A DNA stretch of 64,000 bases from contig NZ_JAHKPV010000001.1 of assembly GCF_018860765.1 (NCBI RefSeq), forward strand, positions 609,594-673,593, given 5' to 3'. The notes beneath the pieces were generated by a model. That model ran no database searches and was not told the DNA's origin. It worked only from the letters and a program-made list of their open reading frames with translations. Below are positions 20,203 to 28,819 of this stretch, piece by piece. The position numbers were made by a program, and so were the translations under genes. Numbering within the stretch: position 1 is the stretch's first letter; every line of letters starts with the position of its first letter. This DNA comes from Marinobacter salexigens (GTDB lineage: Bacteria > Pseudomonadota > Gammaproteobacteria > Pseudomonadales > Oleiphilaceae).

Positions 20203-20225
20203 TCCCGGGTAGAAACTACCCGGGA
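20203..20225. terminator. Bidirectional terminator between the solute-binding gene and the acyl-CoA dehydrogenase
   Basis: TCCCGGGTAG / CTACCCGGGA, a 10-bp stem with an AAA loop, with A-rich sequence on both sides. It separates the convergent genes. Confidence 0.8.
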
Positions 20226-20243
20226 CAAAAATCACCGGATAAC

Positions 20244-22064
20244 TTATCCAGTGAAGGCCATATCGTCCGCACTTATTTGCATCAGATTTTTACTAGAGCT
20301 CAGCATACTGCTTGCGTGTGCCTGAGCTCTGGGGAGTAAACGCTCATAATAAAAGTCTGCAGTTGCCAGCTTAGTGTTATAGAAAGCTTCTGATTCATTG
20401 CCCCCCTTATCCAGACAATTAGTTGCCGCAACAGCTTGTCGAGCCCACATGTAAGCCATAGTCACGTAGCCGCTATACATCAGGAAGTCGTACGAAGCGG
20501 AACTGACAACGTCACGATCTTTGCGGGCTGCAAACATAATCCGCATCGTGAGTAGGTTCCACTGAGCCGTGAGTTTAAGCAGTTCCAGAGCGAAGGGACG
20601 TAATCGGCTGTCGGTCAGATGCTTGCGAGCAAAATTGGCAATTCGGGCCGTAAAATCACGAACCGCACCACCTTTGGTGGTTAGCAATACCTTGCGGCCA
20701 AGTAGATCCAGCGCCTGAATACCGGTGGTGCCTTCGTACAGTGTGGCAATCCGGGTATCCCGGGCAATCTGTTCCATGCCATGTTCGCGAATGTAGCCGT
20801 GGCCTCCAAACACCTGCATACCAAGGTTTGCTGCCTCGTTACCCAGTTCCGTGAGGAAACCTTTCAGAATCGGGGTCAAAAAGCCCAGTTTGTCATCGTA
20901 CTTGGCTGCCTTTTTCTCATCGCCAGCGGAATAGCCTTCAACCATATGGTCTGCCAAGCGAGCAGCGTCATACAGCATGGCGCGGCCACCTTCGGCAATG
21001 GCTTTCTGGGTGAGCAGCATGCGGCGCACATCGGCGTGGTGAATCAAACTATCGGCTACATAGTCCGGGTCCTTTTTACCGGAAAGTGCGCGCATGGAGC
21101 GGCGCTCCTTGGCATAGTCCAGAGCCCACTGATAAGAGAGTTCAGCGGGGCCAACACCTTGAATGGCGGTACCGATACGAGCGGTGTTCATAAAGGTGAA
21201 CATGCACTCCAGACCTTCGTTCTCGGGGCCGATCAGGTAGCCGGTTGCACCATCGAAATTCATCACACAAGTAGCAGATGCCTTAATGCCCATTTTCTTT
21301 TCGAGGCTGCCACATACCACGGCGTTACGCTCACCTACGCCAACTTCGGCTGTGGGTACAAACTTGGGCACAATGAACAGGCTGATGCCGCGGGTGCCCT
21401 TGGGCGCGTTCGGCAGACGAGCCAAAACAATGTGAATAATGTTCTCGGTAAGATCGTGGTCGCCGGAAGAAATAAAGATTTTGGTGCCGGTAACCTTGTA
21501 GGTGCCATCTGTCTGTGGCTCGGCTTTGGTTTTTACCTGGCCCAGATCAGTGCCGCACTGGGGCTCGGTCAGGCACATGGTGCCGGCCCAGCGGCCCTCG
21601 GTCATCGGCGTAAGATAGGTGTCTTTCTGGTCGTCAGTACCATGCAAAAAGATGGTGTTCATGGCACCCATGGACAAGCCCGGGTACATGGAGAACGACC
21701 AGTTCGCGGTGCCCATCATCTCTTGCTTCAGCAGGCCCATGGAGGCAGGTAGGCCCTGCCCGCCGAATTCTTCCGGGGCAGAGAGCCCTTGCCAGCCGCC
21801 CATCACATATTGGTTATAGGCTTCTTTGTAGCCTTTCGGGGTGGTTACCTCGCCATCTTTAAGCGTACAGCCTTCTTCATCACCAGGCTGGTAAAGGGGG
21901 CTCAGCTGTTCTTCACAGAAGCGAGCGCACTCGGAGAGGATCGCGTCAACAATATCCGGGGTTGCGTTCTCCCCACTGGCCAGAGAGGCGTAGTGTTTTG
22001 GGTAATCAAACACGTCGTTAAGCAGAAACTTCATGTCACGCAAAGGCGCCTTGTATACCGGCAT
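20244..22064 (-). CDS. Acyl-CoA dehydrogenase, long (about 600 residue) DmdC/FadE-like form
   Basis: 606-residue FAD enzyme for alpha,beta-desaturation of an acyl-CoA. ATG 22064 (MPVYKAPLRDMKFLLNDVFDY) is the family start, with AGAGGA upstream; the longer frame from 22157 lacks support. Seen: MCLTEPQCGTDLGQVKT (substrate and FAD region), ERRSMRALSG, and QVFGGHGYIREHGMEQIARDTRI followed by LYEGTTGIQALDLLGRK, the catalytic and FAD segment. The C-terminal extension typical of the 3-methylmercaptopropionyl-CoA dehydrogenase/long FadE group is present. No other beta-oxidation gene is adjacent; acyl chain specificity cannot be read from sequence. Confidence 0.85.
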   Translation of the reverse strand: MPVYKAPLRDMKFLLNDVFDYPKHYASLASGENATPDIVDAILSECARFCEEQLSPLYQPGDEEGCTLKDGEVTTPKGYKEAYNQYVMGGWQGLSAPEEFGGQGLPASMGLLKQEMMGTANWSFSMYPGLSMGAMNTIFLHGTDDQKDTYLTPMTEGRWAGTMCLTEPQCGTDLGQVKTKAEPQTDGTYKVTGTKIFISSGDHDLTENIIHIVLARLPNAPKGTRGISLFIVPKFVPTAEVGVGERNAVVCGSLEKKMGIKASATCVMNFDGATGYLIGPENEGLECMFTFMNTARIGTAIQGVGPAELSYQWALDYAKERRSMRALSGKKDPDYVADSLIHHADVRRMLLTQKAIAEGGRAMLYDAARLADHMVEGYSAGDEKKAAKYDDKLGFLTPILKGFLTELGNEAANLGMQVFGGHGYIREHGMEQIARDTRIATLYEGTTGIQALDLLGRKVLLTTKGGAVRDFTARIANFARKHLTDSRLRPFALELLKLTAQWNLLTMRIMFAARKDRDVVSSASYDFLMYSGYVTMAYMWARQAVAATNCLDKGGNESEAFYNTKLATADFYYERLLPRAQAHASSMLSSSKNLMQISADDMAFTG

Positions 22065-22318
22065 AATTAATCCTCTGTACAGGTCTGAAAATCTGAAAGT
22101 AGGGCTATTCATTGCAAAGTTGGTTGTTGTTTTACGGCATTCCGCTTCGGCTTCCATTGACGAAAAGCGCCCAACGCAATGTCAATAAAGACAGTTAATG
22201 AGCTCTGCCTTAAGTATCTTTTGATCGAAGACCCACCCTTGGGCGTATTTAAGTAACACGCGTTGAACTGTGAATTTTTGATGGAATTTCTGACTTAAAA
22301 AGCCCTTTGGAGAGCCCT

Positions 22319-22903
22319 ATGGCTAGTGTAAAAAAGATGCAAAACTCGCGTTCTATGATTCCCAAAATAGGTAAGCGCTCTATACTCATTTTTATAACGG
22401 TTTTGGGGTTGTTGAGTGGGTGTTCCGGGCCAGCTTTAACCGACTACGCAGAGCGTGGCCCCAAGCTTGTTCCAGAAAACTTTTTTAGCGGTGAACTTAG
22501 TGCCCGTGGTGTGGTCAAGGACATGTCCGGTGAAGTGATTCGCACATTTGATGCGGATATTTCAGCATCTTGGGACAACACTGGGGTGGGTACGCTGGAT
22601 GAAGAATTCCGTTTTGATGACGGCGAAGTCCAAACCCGGATTTGGACCCTAACGCCTTCGGATACTGCCGATAGCTATCATGCCGAGGCGGGCGATGTGG
22701 TAGAGCCCGGCACCATGCGGTGGAGTGGGAATACCATTCATATGAATTATGTGCTTCGCATAGCCTATGGTGATGGAACTGTGGATGTGCGAATGGACGA
22801 CTGGATGTATCTTGTTACGCCCGATACCTTGATCAACCAAACCACTATGAGCAAATGGGGGGTTGATGTCGGTGAGCTTGTACTTGTGATTCAGAAAAAA
22901 TAA
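22319..22903 (+). CDS. DUF3833-family lipoprotein
   Basis: 194-residue predicted lipoprotein with lipobox LLSGC ending at Cys35. ATG 22319 has GGAG six bases upstream; a TTG at 22307 is less likely. The soluble part is beta-rich (FFSGELSARGVVKDMSGEV, DEEFRFDDGE, WMYLVTPDTLINQTTM), as in the DUF3833 family of unknown function. It ends 37 bases before the RND adaptor gene and may be co-transcribed with it. Confidence 0.82.
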   Translation: MASVKKMQNSRSMIPKIGKRSILIFITVLGLLSGCSGPALTDYAERGPKLVPENFFSGELSARGVVKDMSGEVIRTFDADISASWDNTGVGTLDEEFRFDDGEVQTRIWTLTPSDTADSYHAEAGDVVEPGTMRWSGNTIHMNYVLRIAYGDGTVDVRMDDWMYLVTPDTLINQTTMSKWGVDVGELVLVIQKK

Positions 22904-22940
22904 CACCCGGCATTAGCCGGTCTGTCTGCTGGAAAATTTT

Positions 22941-24035
22941 ATGTTGAAGCAATGGTTGATCGGTTTGCTGCTGGTGGTATTGGCAGTTGGTGGTGCTCTG
23001 GCTTATCGCAACTTCGTTGGCCCGGTGCAGGAGCAAGTTGCCCAAGAGCGACCAGCCAGTGCAGTTAACACTGTACTTCCAGTAACCGACACCGTGCGCG
23101 ATCAGGTAGCGGCGGTTGGTAACTTGAAAGCGGTGAATGCCGTTGAGTTAACCACAGAAACAAGCGGCCGTGTGATGGAGATCAACCTGAAATCCGGCCG
23201 GCAGGTGAAGCAGGGTGATGTGCTGTTGCGGCTGGATGATCGGCAGGCAAGGGCAGATCTGGGTGTTATCGAAGCGCAACTGGCAGACGCCCGGCGCCAA
23301 TACGAGCGCGCCCGGAGTCTGAGAGACAAAAACAGTATTTCCCAGTCTTTGGTGGATGAACTCCGAACAGCCGTAGAAGTGTCTGAAGCCCAGCATGCCG
23401 CGGCCCGTGTTCGGCTTGAAAACCACCTTATAGAAGCGCCGTTTGCCGGTGTAACAGGCCTAAGTGATATTAGCATTGGTGCATATTTAACGGCGGGTAC
23501 ACGGGTAACCACACTGGATGCCACCTCTCGCATGGAACTCAATTTTTCCGTTCCCGAGCGCTTTCTTGGCCAGATCAGCCCCGGCCAGAAAGTGCAGGGC
23601 AAATCGTCCGCCTATCCCGACTTGATGTTCAGTGGCGTACTGGTTGAGTTGGGCAGCCGTATTGACGAGCTAAGCCGCTCTTTACCGGTCCGCGCGCTTA
23701 TCGATAATACTGAGGGCCGTTTGCGCCCGGAGCAATTCATGTCTGTGAGCCTGACCTTGCGTGAACGGCAGGCTCTGGTTATTCCGGAGCAGGCGGTGAT
23801 GCTCCGTGGTGCAGAGAAATATGTGTTTGTTGCGGAAGATGGAATTGCCCGACGTGTGAACGTCACCTTGGGTGCGCGCATGCCCGGGAGCGTGGAAGTT
23901 GCTGAAGGACTAACGGCCGATGACCAAGTGATTGTAACCGGCCAGGATCGGCTGAGCAGTGGTGAACGTATCCGGGTAGTGGATGATGAAACCGCCATTC
24001 CCGATAATCGGTTCACCAGTGTTGTGGGGTCGTAA
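22941..24035 (+). CDS. RND efflux periplasmic adaptor (membrane fusion protein)
   Basis: 364 residues. N-terminal signal or anchor (about 5-22), lipoyl/barrel-sandwich half (LKSGRQVKQGDVLLRLDDRQ, about 90-110), short alpha-hairpin, second lipoyl half (IEAPFAGVTGLSDI), then beta-barrel and membrane-proximal domains. It links an inner-membrane RND pump to an outer-membrane channel. The permease begins three bases after its stop. No outer-membrane factor is present, so a TolC/OprM-like channel encoded elsewhere is inferred. Confidence 0.92.
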   Translation: MLKQWLIGLLLVVLAVGGALAYRNFVGPVQEQVAQERPASAVNTVLPVTDTVRDQVAAVGNLKAVNAVELTTETSGRVMEINLKSGRQVKQGDVLLRLDDRQARADLGVIEAQLADARRQYERARSLRDKNSISQSLVDELRTAVEVSEAQHAAARVRLENHLIEAPFAGVTGLSDISIGAYLTAGTRVTTLDATSRMELNFSVPERFLGQISPGQKVQGKSSAYPDLMFSGVLVELGSRIDELSRSLPVRALIDNTEGRLRPEQFMSVSLTLRERQALVIPEQAVMLRGAEKYVFVAEDGIARRVNVTLGARMPGSVEVAEGLTADDQVIVTGQDRLSSGERIRVVDDETAIPDNRFTSVVGS

Positions 24036-24038
24036 GCG

Positions 24039-27000
24039 GTGATACTTTCAGATATTTCCATAAAACGCCCGGTTTTTGCCACGGTTCTCAGCCTGCTGAT
24101 TGTGGTGTTTGGCTTGACTGCCCTAATGGGCCTTCCGGTGCGTGAATATCCTGATATTGACCCGCCCATAGTGTCGATTTCCACGAATTACACCGGCGCT
24201 GCCGCCGATGTGGTGGACACCCAGATTACCCAAGTGATCGAGGGGGCGATTAGTGGTATTGAAGGGATTCGGACCATTGAATCCTCTACCGAACAAGGCG
24301 ATTCCCGCACCAGTATCGAGTTTTCCACTTCCCGGGATGTAGATATCGCCGCCAACGATGTGCGCGATGCGGTATCCCGAGTTGCCAACCAGCTGCCGGA
24401 CGAGGCGGACCCACCCATTATCCGCAAAGCGGATTCCGATGCCCGCCCGATGATGTGGGTAACTTTGCGTAGCGAGGTCTGGGACAGTGCCGAACTGAGT
24501 GATTATGCGGACCGGGTTCTGGCAGATAGATTGGCTGTGGTGGACGGCGTTGCCGATGTGCGCATTGGTGGCGAGCGCCGTTATGCCATTCGCGTGTGGC
24601 TCGACCGGGAGCGTCTGGCCGCCCGGGATATTACCGTGGCCGAGGTAGAGCGGGCATTACGTGCCAATAACGTGGAATTACCGGCGGGTTCGGTAGATTC
24701 TTCCACGCGCAACTTTTCCGTTCGCACAGAAGGCCGCCTGACCAAAGTTGAAGAATTCCGTGAACTGGTGATTCGCCGGGATGGCAATCAATTGCTGCGT
24801 CTTGGAGAAGTTGCGGATGTGCACATGGGCGTGGAGTCCGATATTGGACGTTTGCGGGCCAACGGCCAAACGGCCATCGGCATGGGTATTATTCGCCAAT
24901 CCAAGGCCAATACTGTGGCGGTATCGGATGCTGTCCGAGCTGAGCTGGACAAAATACGGGAAACCCTACCCCCGGAAATCTCTATTACCGAAAGCTACGA
25001 TGAATCCATTTTTATCCGCGCTTCCATTAGCGAGGTAATGACCACTCTGGCCATTGCCGTGTCTCTGGTCATTCTCGTGATCTTCCTATTTCTGCGTTCG
25101 TGGCGCGCAACCCTGATTCCCGCCGTAACCATTCCTGTAGCAGTGATCGGTGCCTTTATTGGCCTCGGATTTCTAGGCTTTTCGGTTAACGTACTCACTT
25201 TGCTGGCGGTGATTCTTGCCATTGGTCTGGTGGTGGACGATGCCATAGTGATGCTGGAAAACATTCAGCGTCGTATTGATGGAGGTGAGCCGCCGTTGCT
25301 GGCGGCTTATCGCGGCGCCAAGCAGGTGGCCTTCGCGGTTATTGCTACAACGCTGACGTTGGTGGCGGTGTTTGTGCCCATCTCGTTTATGGGGGGCAAC
25401 ATTGGGCGGCTGTTTGCGGAGTTTGGTTTTACGCTGGCAGCAGCGGTGGTGGTGTCCAGTCTGGTGGCGCTTACCCTTGCCCCGATGCTTTGTTCAAAGT
25501 GGCTCAGACACAGTCCCGAGAGTGCGGAAGGGCATCGGTTTTGGGCAGCAAGCGAGAAAGTGCTGAACGGCCTTACTAACGGCTATGAACGTCTGCTGCG
25601 ATTCTCTCTCAATCAGGCGGGCTTAGTGCTGGGTTTGGGGCTTGTGGGGCTGGTTGTTGCTGTAGTTATCTACCCGCAATTGCCTCAGGAATTGGCACCT
25701 ACGGAAGACCGAGGCGTTATCATTATGCCCGCTAATGCCCCTCGGGGCTCCACAGTGGAGTTTACTGACCATTACGCACGCAAGGCTGAAGAGAAACTTC
25801 TACCCTATCTGGAATCCGGTGTCGCCAGTCGCCTGCTTTCTATTGTCGGGTTCCGAAACGAGGAAGACAACGCCTTCATGATCATGGGCCTTGCGCCATG
25901 GGAAGAGCGGGACATAAAACAGCAGCAGATTACCAGTGAAATACGCAACAAACTGCGTGATGTTGCAGGGATGCGGATTGTAGCCATAGACCCGCCGGGG
26001 CTGGGCCAGAGAGGCTTTAGCCAACCGGTAGAATTTGTTATTGCTGGCCCGGATTACGAATCCGCCCGAGTTTGGGGTGAGGAAATCGTTGCTTTGGCTA
26101 AGGAAAATCCGGATCTGCTAAACGTGCAAACGGATTTCGAACTCACCCGGCCAGAGTTGCTCCTGAAAATTGATCGCGAGCGGGCGGCCGATCTGGATAT
26201 CACCATCGAGGATGTTGGCCTGACGCTGCAAACCATGCTGGCATCCCGGCAGGTGACCACCTATCAGGATCGTGGCCGCGAATACGATGTGATTGTGCAG
26301 GCGGCCGACGCCGACCGTGCTACGCCAGCTGATTTAGGGCAGATCTTTCTGCGGCCTAGAGAGGGCGGCACACTCATACCCCTGCAGGCTCTGGTAACGG
26401 TTGACGAGCTTGGCGCAAACCCAGATTTACGCCGTATCGACCGACTGCCGGTTGTGGTAGTCAGCGCGTCGTTAGGAGATGGCTACGATTTGGGCTCGGC
26501 ACTGACTTACCTGAACAATCTGGCTGTGGATAACCTGCCGCCCGAAGCAAGGGTGAGCTACCGGGGCATGTCCCGGGAATTCCAGGAATCGTCCTCGGCG
26601 ATTTATGTCACCTTTGGTTTGGCCTTTATTATCGTATTTCTGGTGTTGGCGGCCCAGTTTGAAAGCTGGATTCACCCGCTCATCATCATGCTTCCGGTGC
26701 CATTGGCGGTAACCGGTGCACTGCTGGCGTTGTGGTGGAGCGGTATTAGCCTGAATATATATAGCCAGATAGGGATCATCATGCTGTTGGGGCTTATGTC
26801 AAAAAACGGCATATTGATTGTAGAGTTTGCCAACCAACTGCGGGATGAAGGTTACGCGGTGAAGGATGCAATTCTGGAGGGAGCCTCCTTGCGCTTCCGG
26901 CCCGTGTTGATGACCACTATATCCACCGTCTTTGGTGCAGTGCCTCTGGTTATAGCGACGGGAGCCGGTGCGGAAAGCCGGGCGGCGATAGGTATGGTGA

Positions 27001-27152
27001 TTCTGGGCGGGCTGATCTTTGCGACCACACTTACCTTGTTTATCATTCCGGTGCTCTATAATCTGCTGGCTGGCTTTGCCAAATCGGCAAATGCGGTTGA
27101 GCATGAGTTGGAACGTCAAGCGTCTCTGCCTCAGGCAAATTCGTTAGACTGA
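24039..27152 (+). CDS. RND efflux permease (HAE1/AcrB type)
   Basis: 1037-residue proton-driven inner-membrane exporter from a GTG at 24039. Twelve membrane helices with two large periplasmic loops; proton-relay aspartates at about 400-401 in the GLVVDDAIVMLENIQ helix, and the conserved FATVLSLLIVVFG first helix and GLMSKNGILIVEFANQLR in helix 10. The conserved HAE1 repeat structure is intact. It is coupled to the adaptor. Substrate range (drugs, solvents, bile-like compounds) cannot be determined here. Confidence 0.94.
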   Translation: MILSDISIKRPVFATVLSLLIVVFGLTALMGLPVREYPDIDPPIVSISTNYTGAAADVVDTQITQVIEGAISGIEGIRTIESSTEQGDSRTSIEFSTSRDVDIAANDVRDAVSRVANQLPDEADPPIIRKADSDARPMMWVTLRSEVWDSAELSDYADRVLADRLAVVDGVADVRIGGERRYAIRVWLDRERLAARDITVAEVERALRANNVELPAGSVDSSTRNFSVRTEGRLTKVEEFRELVIRRDGNQLLRLGEVADVHMGVESDIGRLRANGQTAIGMGIIRQSKANTVAVSDAVRAELDKIRETLPPEISITESYDESIFIRASISEVMTTLAIAVSLVILVIFLFLRSWRATLIPAVTIPVAVIGAFIGLGFLGFSVNVLTLLAVILAIGLVVDDAIVMLENIQRRIDGGEPPLLAAYRGAKQVAFAVIATTLTLVAVFVPISFMGGNIGRLFAEFGFTLAAAVVVSSLVALTLAPMLCSKWLRHSPESAEGHRFWAASEKVLNGLTNGYERLLRFSLNQAGLVLGLGLVGLVVAVVIYPQLPQELAPTEDRGVIIMPANAPRGSTVEFTDHYARKAEEKLLPYLESGVASRLLSIVGFRNEEDNAFMIMGLAPWEERDIKQQQITSEIRNKLRDVAGMRIVAIDPPGLGQRGFSQPVEFVIAGPDYESARVWGEEIVALAKENPDLLNVQTDFELTRPELLLKIDRERAADLDITIEDVGLTLQTMLASRQVTTYQDRGREYDVIVQAADADRATPADLGQIFLRPREGGTLIPLQALVTVDELGANPDLRRIDRLPVVVVSASLGDGYDLGSALTYLNNLAVDNLPPEARVSYRGMSREFQESSSAIYVTFGLAFIIVFLVLAAQFESWIHPLIIMLPVPLAVTGALLALWWSGISLNIYSQIGIIMLLGLMSKNGILIVEFANQLRDEGYAVKDAILEGASLRFRPVLMTTISTVFGAVPLVIATGAGAESRAAIGMVILGGLIFATTLTLFIIPVLYNLLAGFAKSANAVEHELERQASLPQANSLD

Positions 27153-27180
27153 AGCGAAACCTAGCAACCCGGATGCTTAC

Positions 27181-28461
27181 ATGGCCATACACAGTCAGTT
27201 CCGTTTATTGGGGCAGCGGCGCTTTTTGCCGTTTTATCTCACCCAGTTTTCCGGGGCCTTCAACGACAATCTCTATAAAAACGCGCTGCTGCTGCTGATT
27301 GCCTACCAGACCACCGGTTTGATGGGGCTTTCGGTTAATACAGTGATTAACCTGGCAGCTTTTTTGTTCATCTTGCCGTTTTTCCTGTTTTCCGGCATTG
27401 CAGGCCAGATGGCAGACCGTTACGAGAAGTCGGCCATAATTCGCAAGGTTAAGCTGGCCGAAATAGGCATTATGGCCATGGCGGCTTTGGCGCTCTGGTT
27501 TGGTTGGTACGAAGGCTTATTGATATTGCTTTTCCTGATGGGCACCCAATCCACGTTCTTCGGGCCGGTAAAGTACGCCATTTTGCCGCAGGTACTGAGT
27601 GACGACGAGCTGGTGGGCGGTAATGGCCTAGTGAGCATGGGCACTTTCGTGGCCATTTTGCTTGGAACCATAGCTGCTGGTGTACTGATGGGTCTTGAGG
27701 CGGCGGCCAAACTTACAGCAGTCGGTGTGGTGGCAATGGCGGTTGTAGGCTATCTCGCGGCTCGAAAAGTGCCACAAACTGGCATAGCTAGTAGCGAGCA
27801 AGTGATCCCGTTCCGCCCGATTCTGGAAACCTGGCATCTGATGAGTGTCGCCGCTGAGCGTAAGCCTGTGCTCTGGGCCATTTTGGCTATCTCCTGGTTC
27901 TGGTTTTTGGGTGCCGCCTATCTCACCCAGTTCCCCAGCTTTGCCTACAGCAACCTTCAGGGTGATGAAACCGTTGTCACTCTGTTGTTGTCTATGTTTA
28001 TTGTGGGTATCTCCATCGGCTCCATGATGTGCGAACGGCTTACTAAACATCGCATCACGCTTGCGCCTGTGCCATGGGGAGCCCTTGGCCTGACTCTGCT
28101 GGGAGTAGATCTGTTTTTTGCAGTGCCAGTGAACCCGCAACCTTCGACTTGGTGGACGCTGATGACTGACCCGGTTTACATCCGGGTATTGTTTGATTTG
28201 GTGGGCATTGGGGTGTGCGGTGGTTTATTCATCGTGCCCCTTTATGCATTTATCCAGCATGAAACCCCGCCAAACAAGCGGGCACGTATTATTGCTGCAC
28301 TGAATGTGATTAACGCACTCTTCATGGTGGTGAGTGCGCTCACGGGCATAGTGGTGCTCGGCATTCTCGACGTAGCTATTCCGGGCTTCTTCCTGCTGTT
28401 GTCGTTGGTTAACGGGATTGTGCTCATAGCCGTGTGGCGCCTGAGGCATAAAGCTGGGTGA
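27181..28461 (+). CDS. MFS transporter, LplT-like (lysophospholipid carrier family)
   Basis: 426 residues with 12 predicted helices. The start FLPFYLTQFSGAFNDNLYKNAL and the FLMGTQSTFFGPVKYAILP motif are those of LplT and of the N-terminal half of Aas-type fusions. In E. coli LplT flips lysophosphatidylethanolamine inward for re-acylation by Aas. Here the carrier is free-standing and no acyltransferase or acyl-ACP synthetase is adjacent, so function is by family only. It begins 28 bases after the RND permease and may be read through from it. Confidence 0.75.
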   Translation: MAIHSQFRLLGQRRFLPFYLTQFSGAFNDNLYKNALLLLIAYQTTGLMGLSVNTVINLAAFLFILPFFLFSGIAGQMADRYEKSAIIRKVKLAEIGIMAMAALALWFGWYEGLLILLFLMGTQSTFFGPVKYAILPQVLSDDELVGGNGLVSMGTFVAILLGTIAAGVLMGLEAAAKLTAVGVVAMAVVGYLAARKVPQTGIASSEQVIPFRPILETWHLMSVAAERKPVLWAILAISWFWFLGAAYLTQFPSFAYSNLQGDETVVTLLLSMFIVGISIGSMMCERLTKHRITLAPVPWGALGLTLLGVDLFFAVPVNPQPSTWWTLMTDPVYIRVLFDLVGIGVCGGLFIVPLYAFIQHETPPNKRARIIAALNVINALFMVVSALTGIVVLGILDVAIPGFFLLLSLVNGIVLIAVWRLRHKAG

Positions 28462-28819
28462 GAGTCTGTGGATAATTATTGGGATAAGCTGCGGACAAGC
28501 TCTGAATAGGTTTTAATAAATACAATTAAAACAAGGTCTTGTCTGTCAATAAAGGCTTCTTGGTGAGTAGTAGTTTTTGTGGATAACTTTATTGAAAACT
28601 TTTGTGAGGAGAGTTGCCCAAGCCTATGAAAAGCCGGTAATTTATGTTCTCCAAACTGCGAAAAGCAGCAGAGACTAGACCATTGTCTAGGGATTCAAGA
28701 TTTAACGAATATAATCTATCGTCGCTTCTGGTTAAAAATTGCACATTCTGACTGCAATTTCTCAAGTGAAACGTTATACTCCCCGCCCTGATTTTATCCC
28801 CCGATTTCCGAGGTGAGCT
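28462..28819. other. DnaA-box-bearing, AT-rich spacer upstream of mnmG (second origin-like region)
   Basis: No gene is seen. Two perfect DnaA boxes, both reading TTATCCACA on the minus strand, lie at 28467-28475 and 28578-28586. A degenerate box (TTGGGATAA) is near 28479, and an AT-rich stretch lies between them (about 28504-28535). In E. coli oriC is beside mnmG (gidA); pseudomonads keep DnaA boxes at both dnaA and gidA. The spacer must also hold the mnmG promoter. Confidence 0.6.

Noticed and set aside
20781-21752. 323-codon open frame on the plus strand
   Set aside because: Opposite the acyl-CoA dehydrogenase; low-complexity shadow translation.
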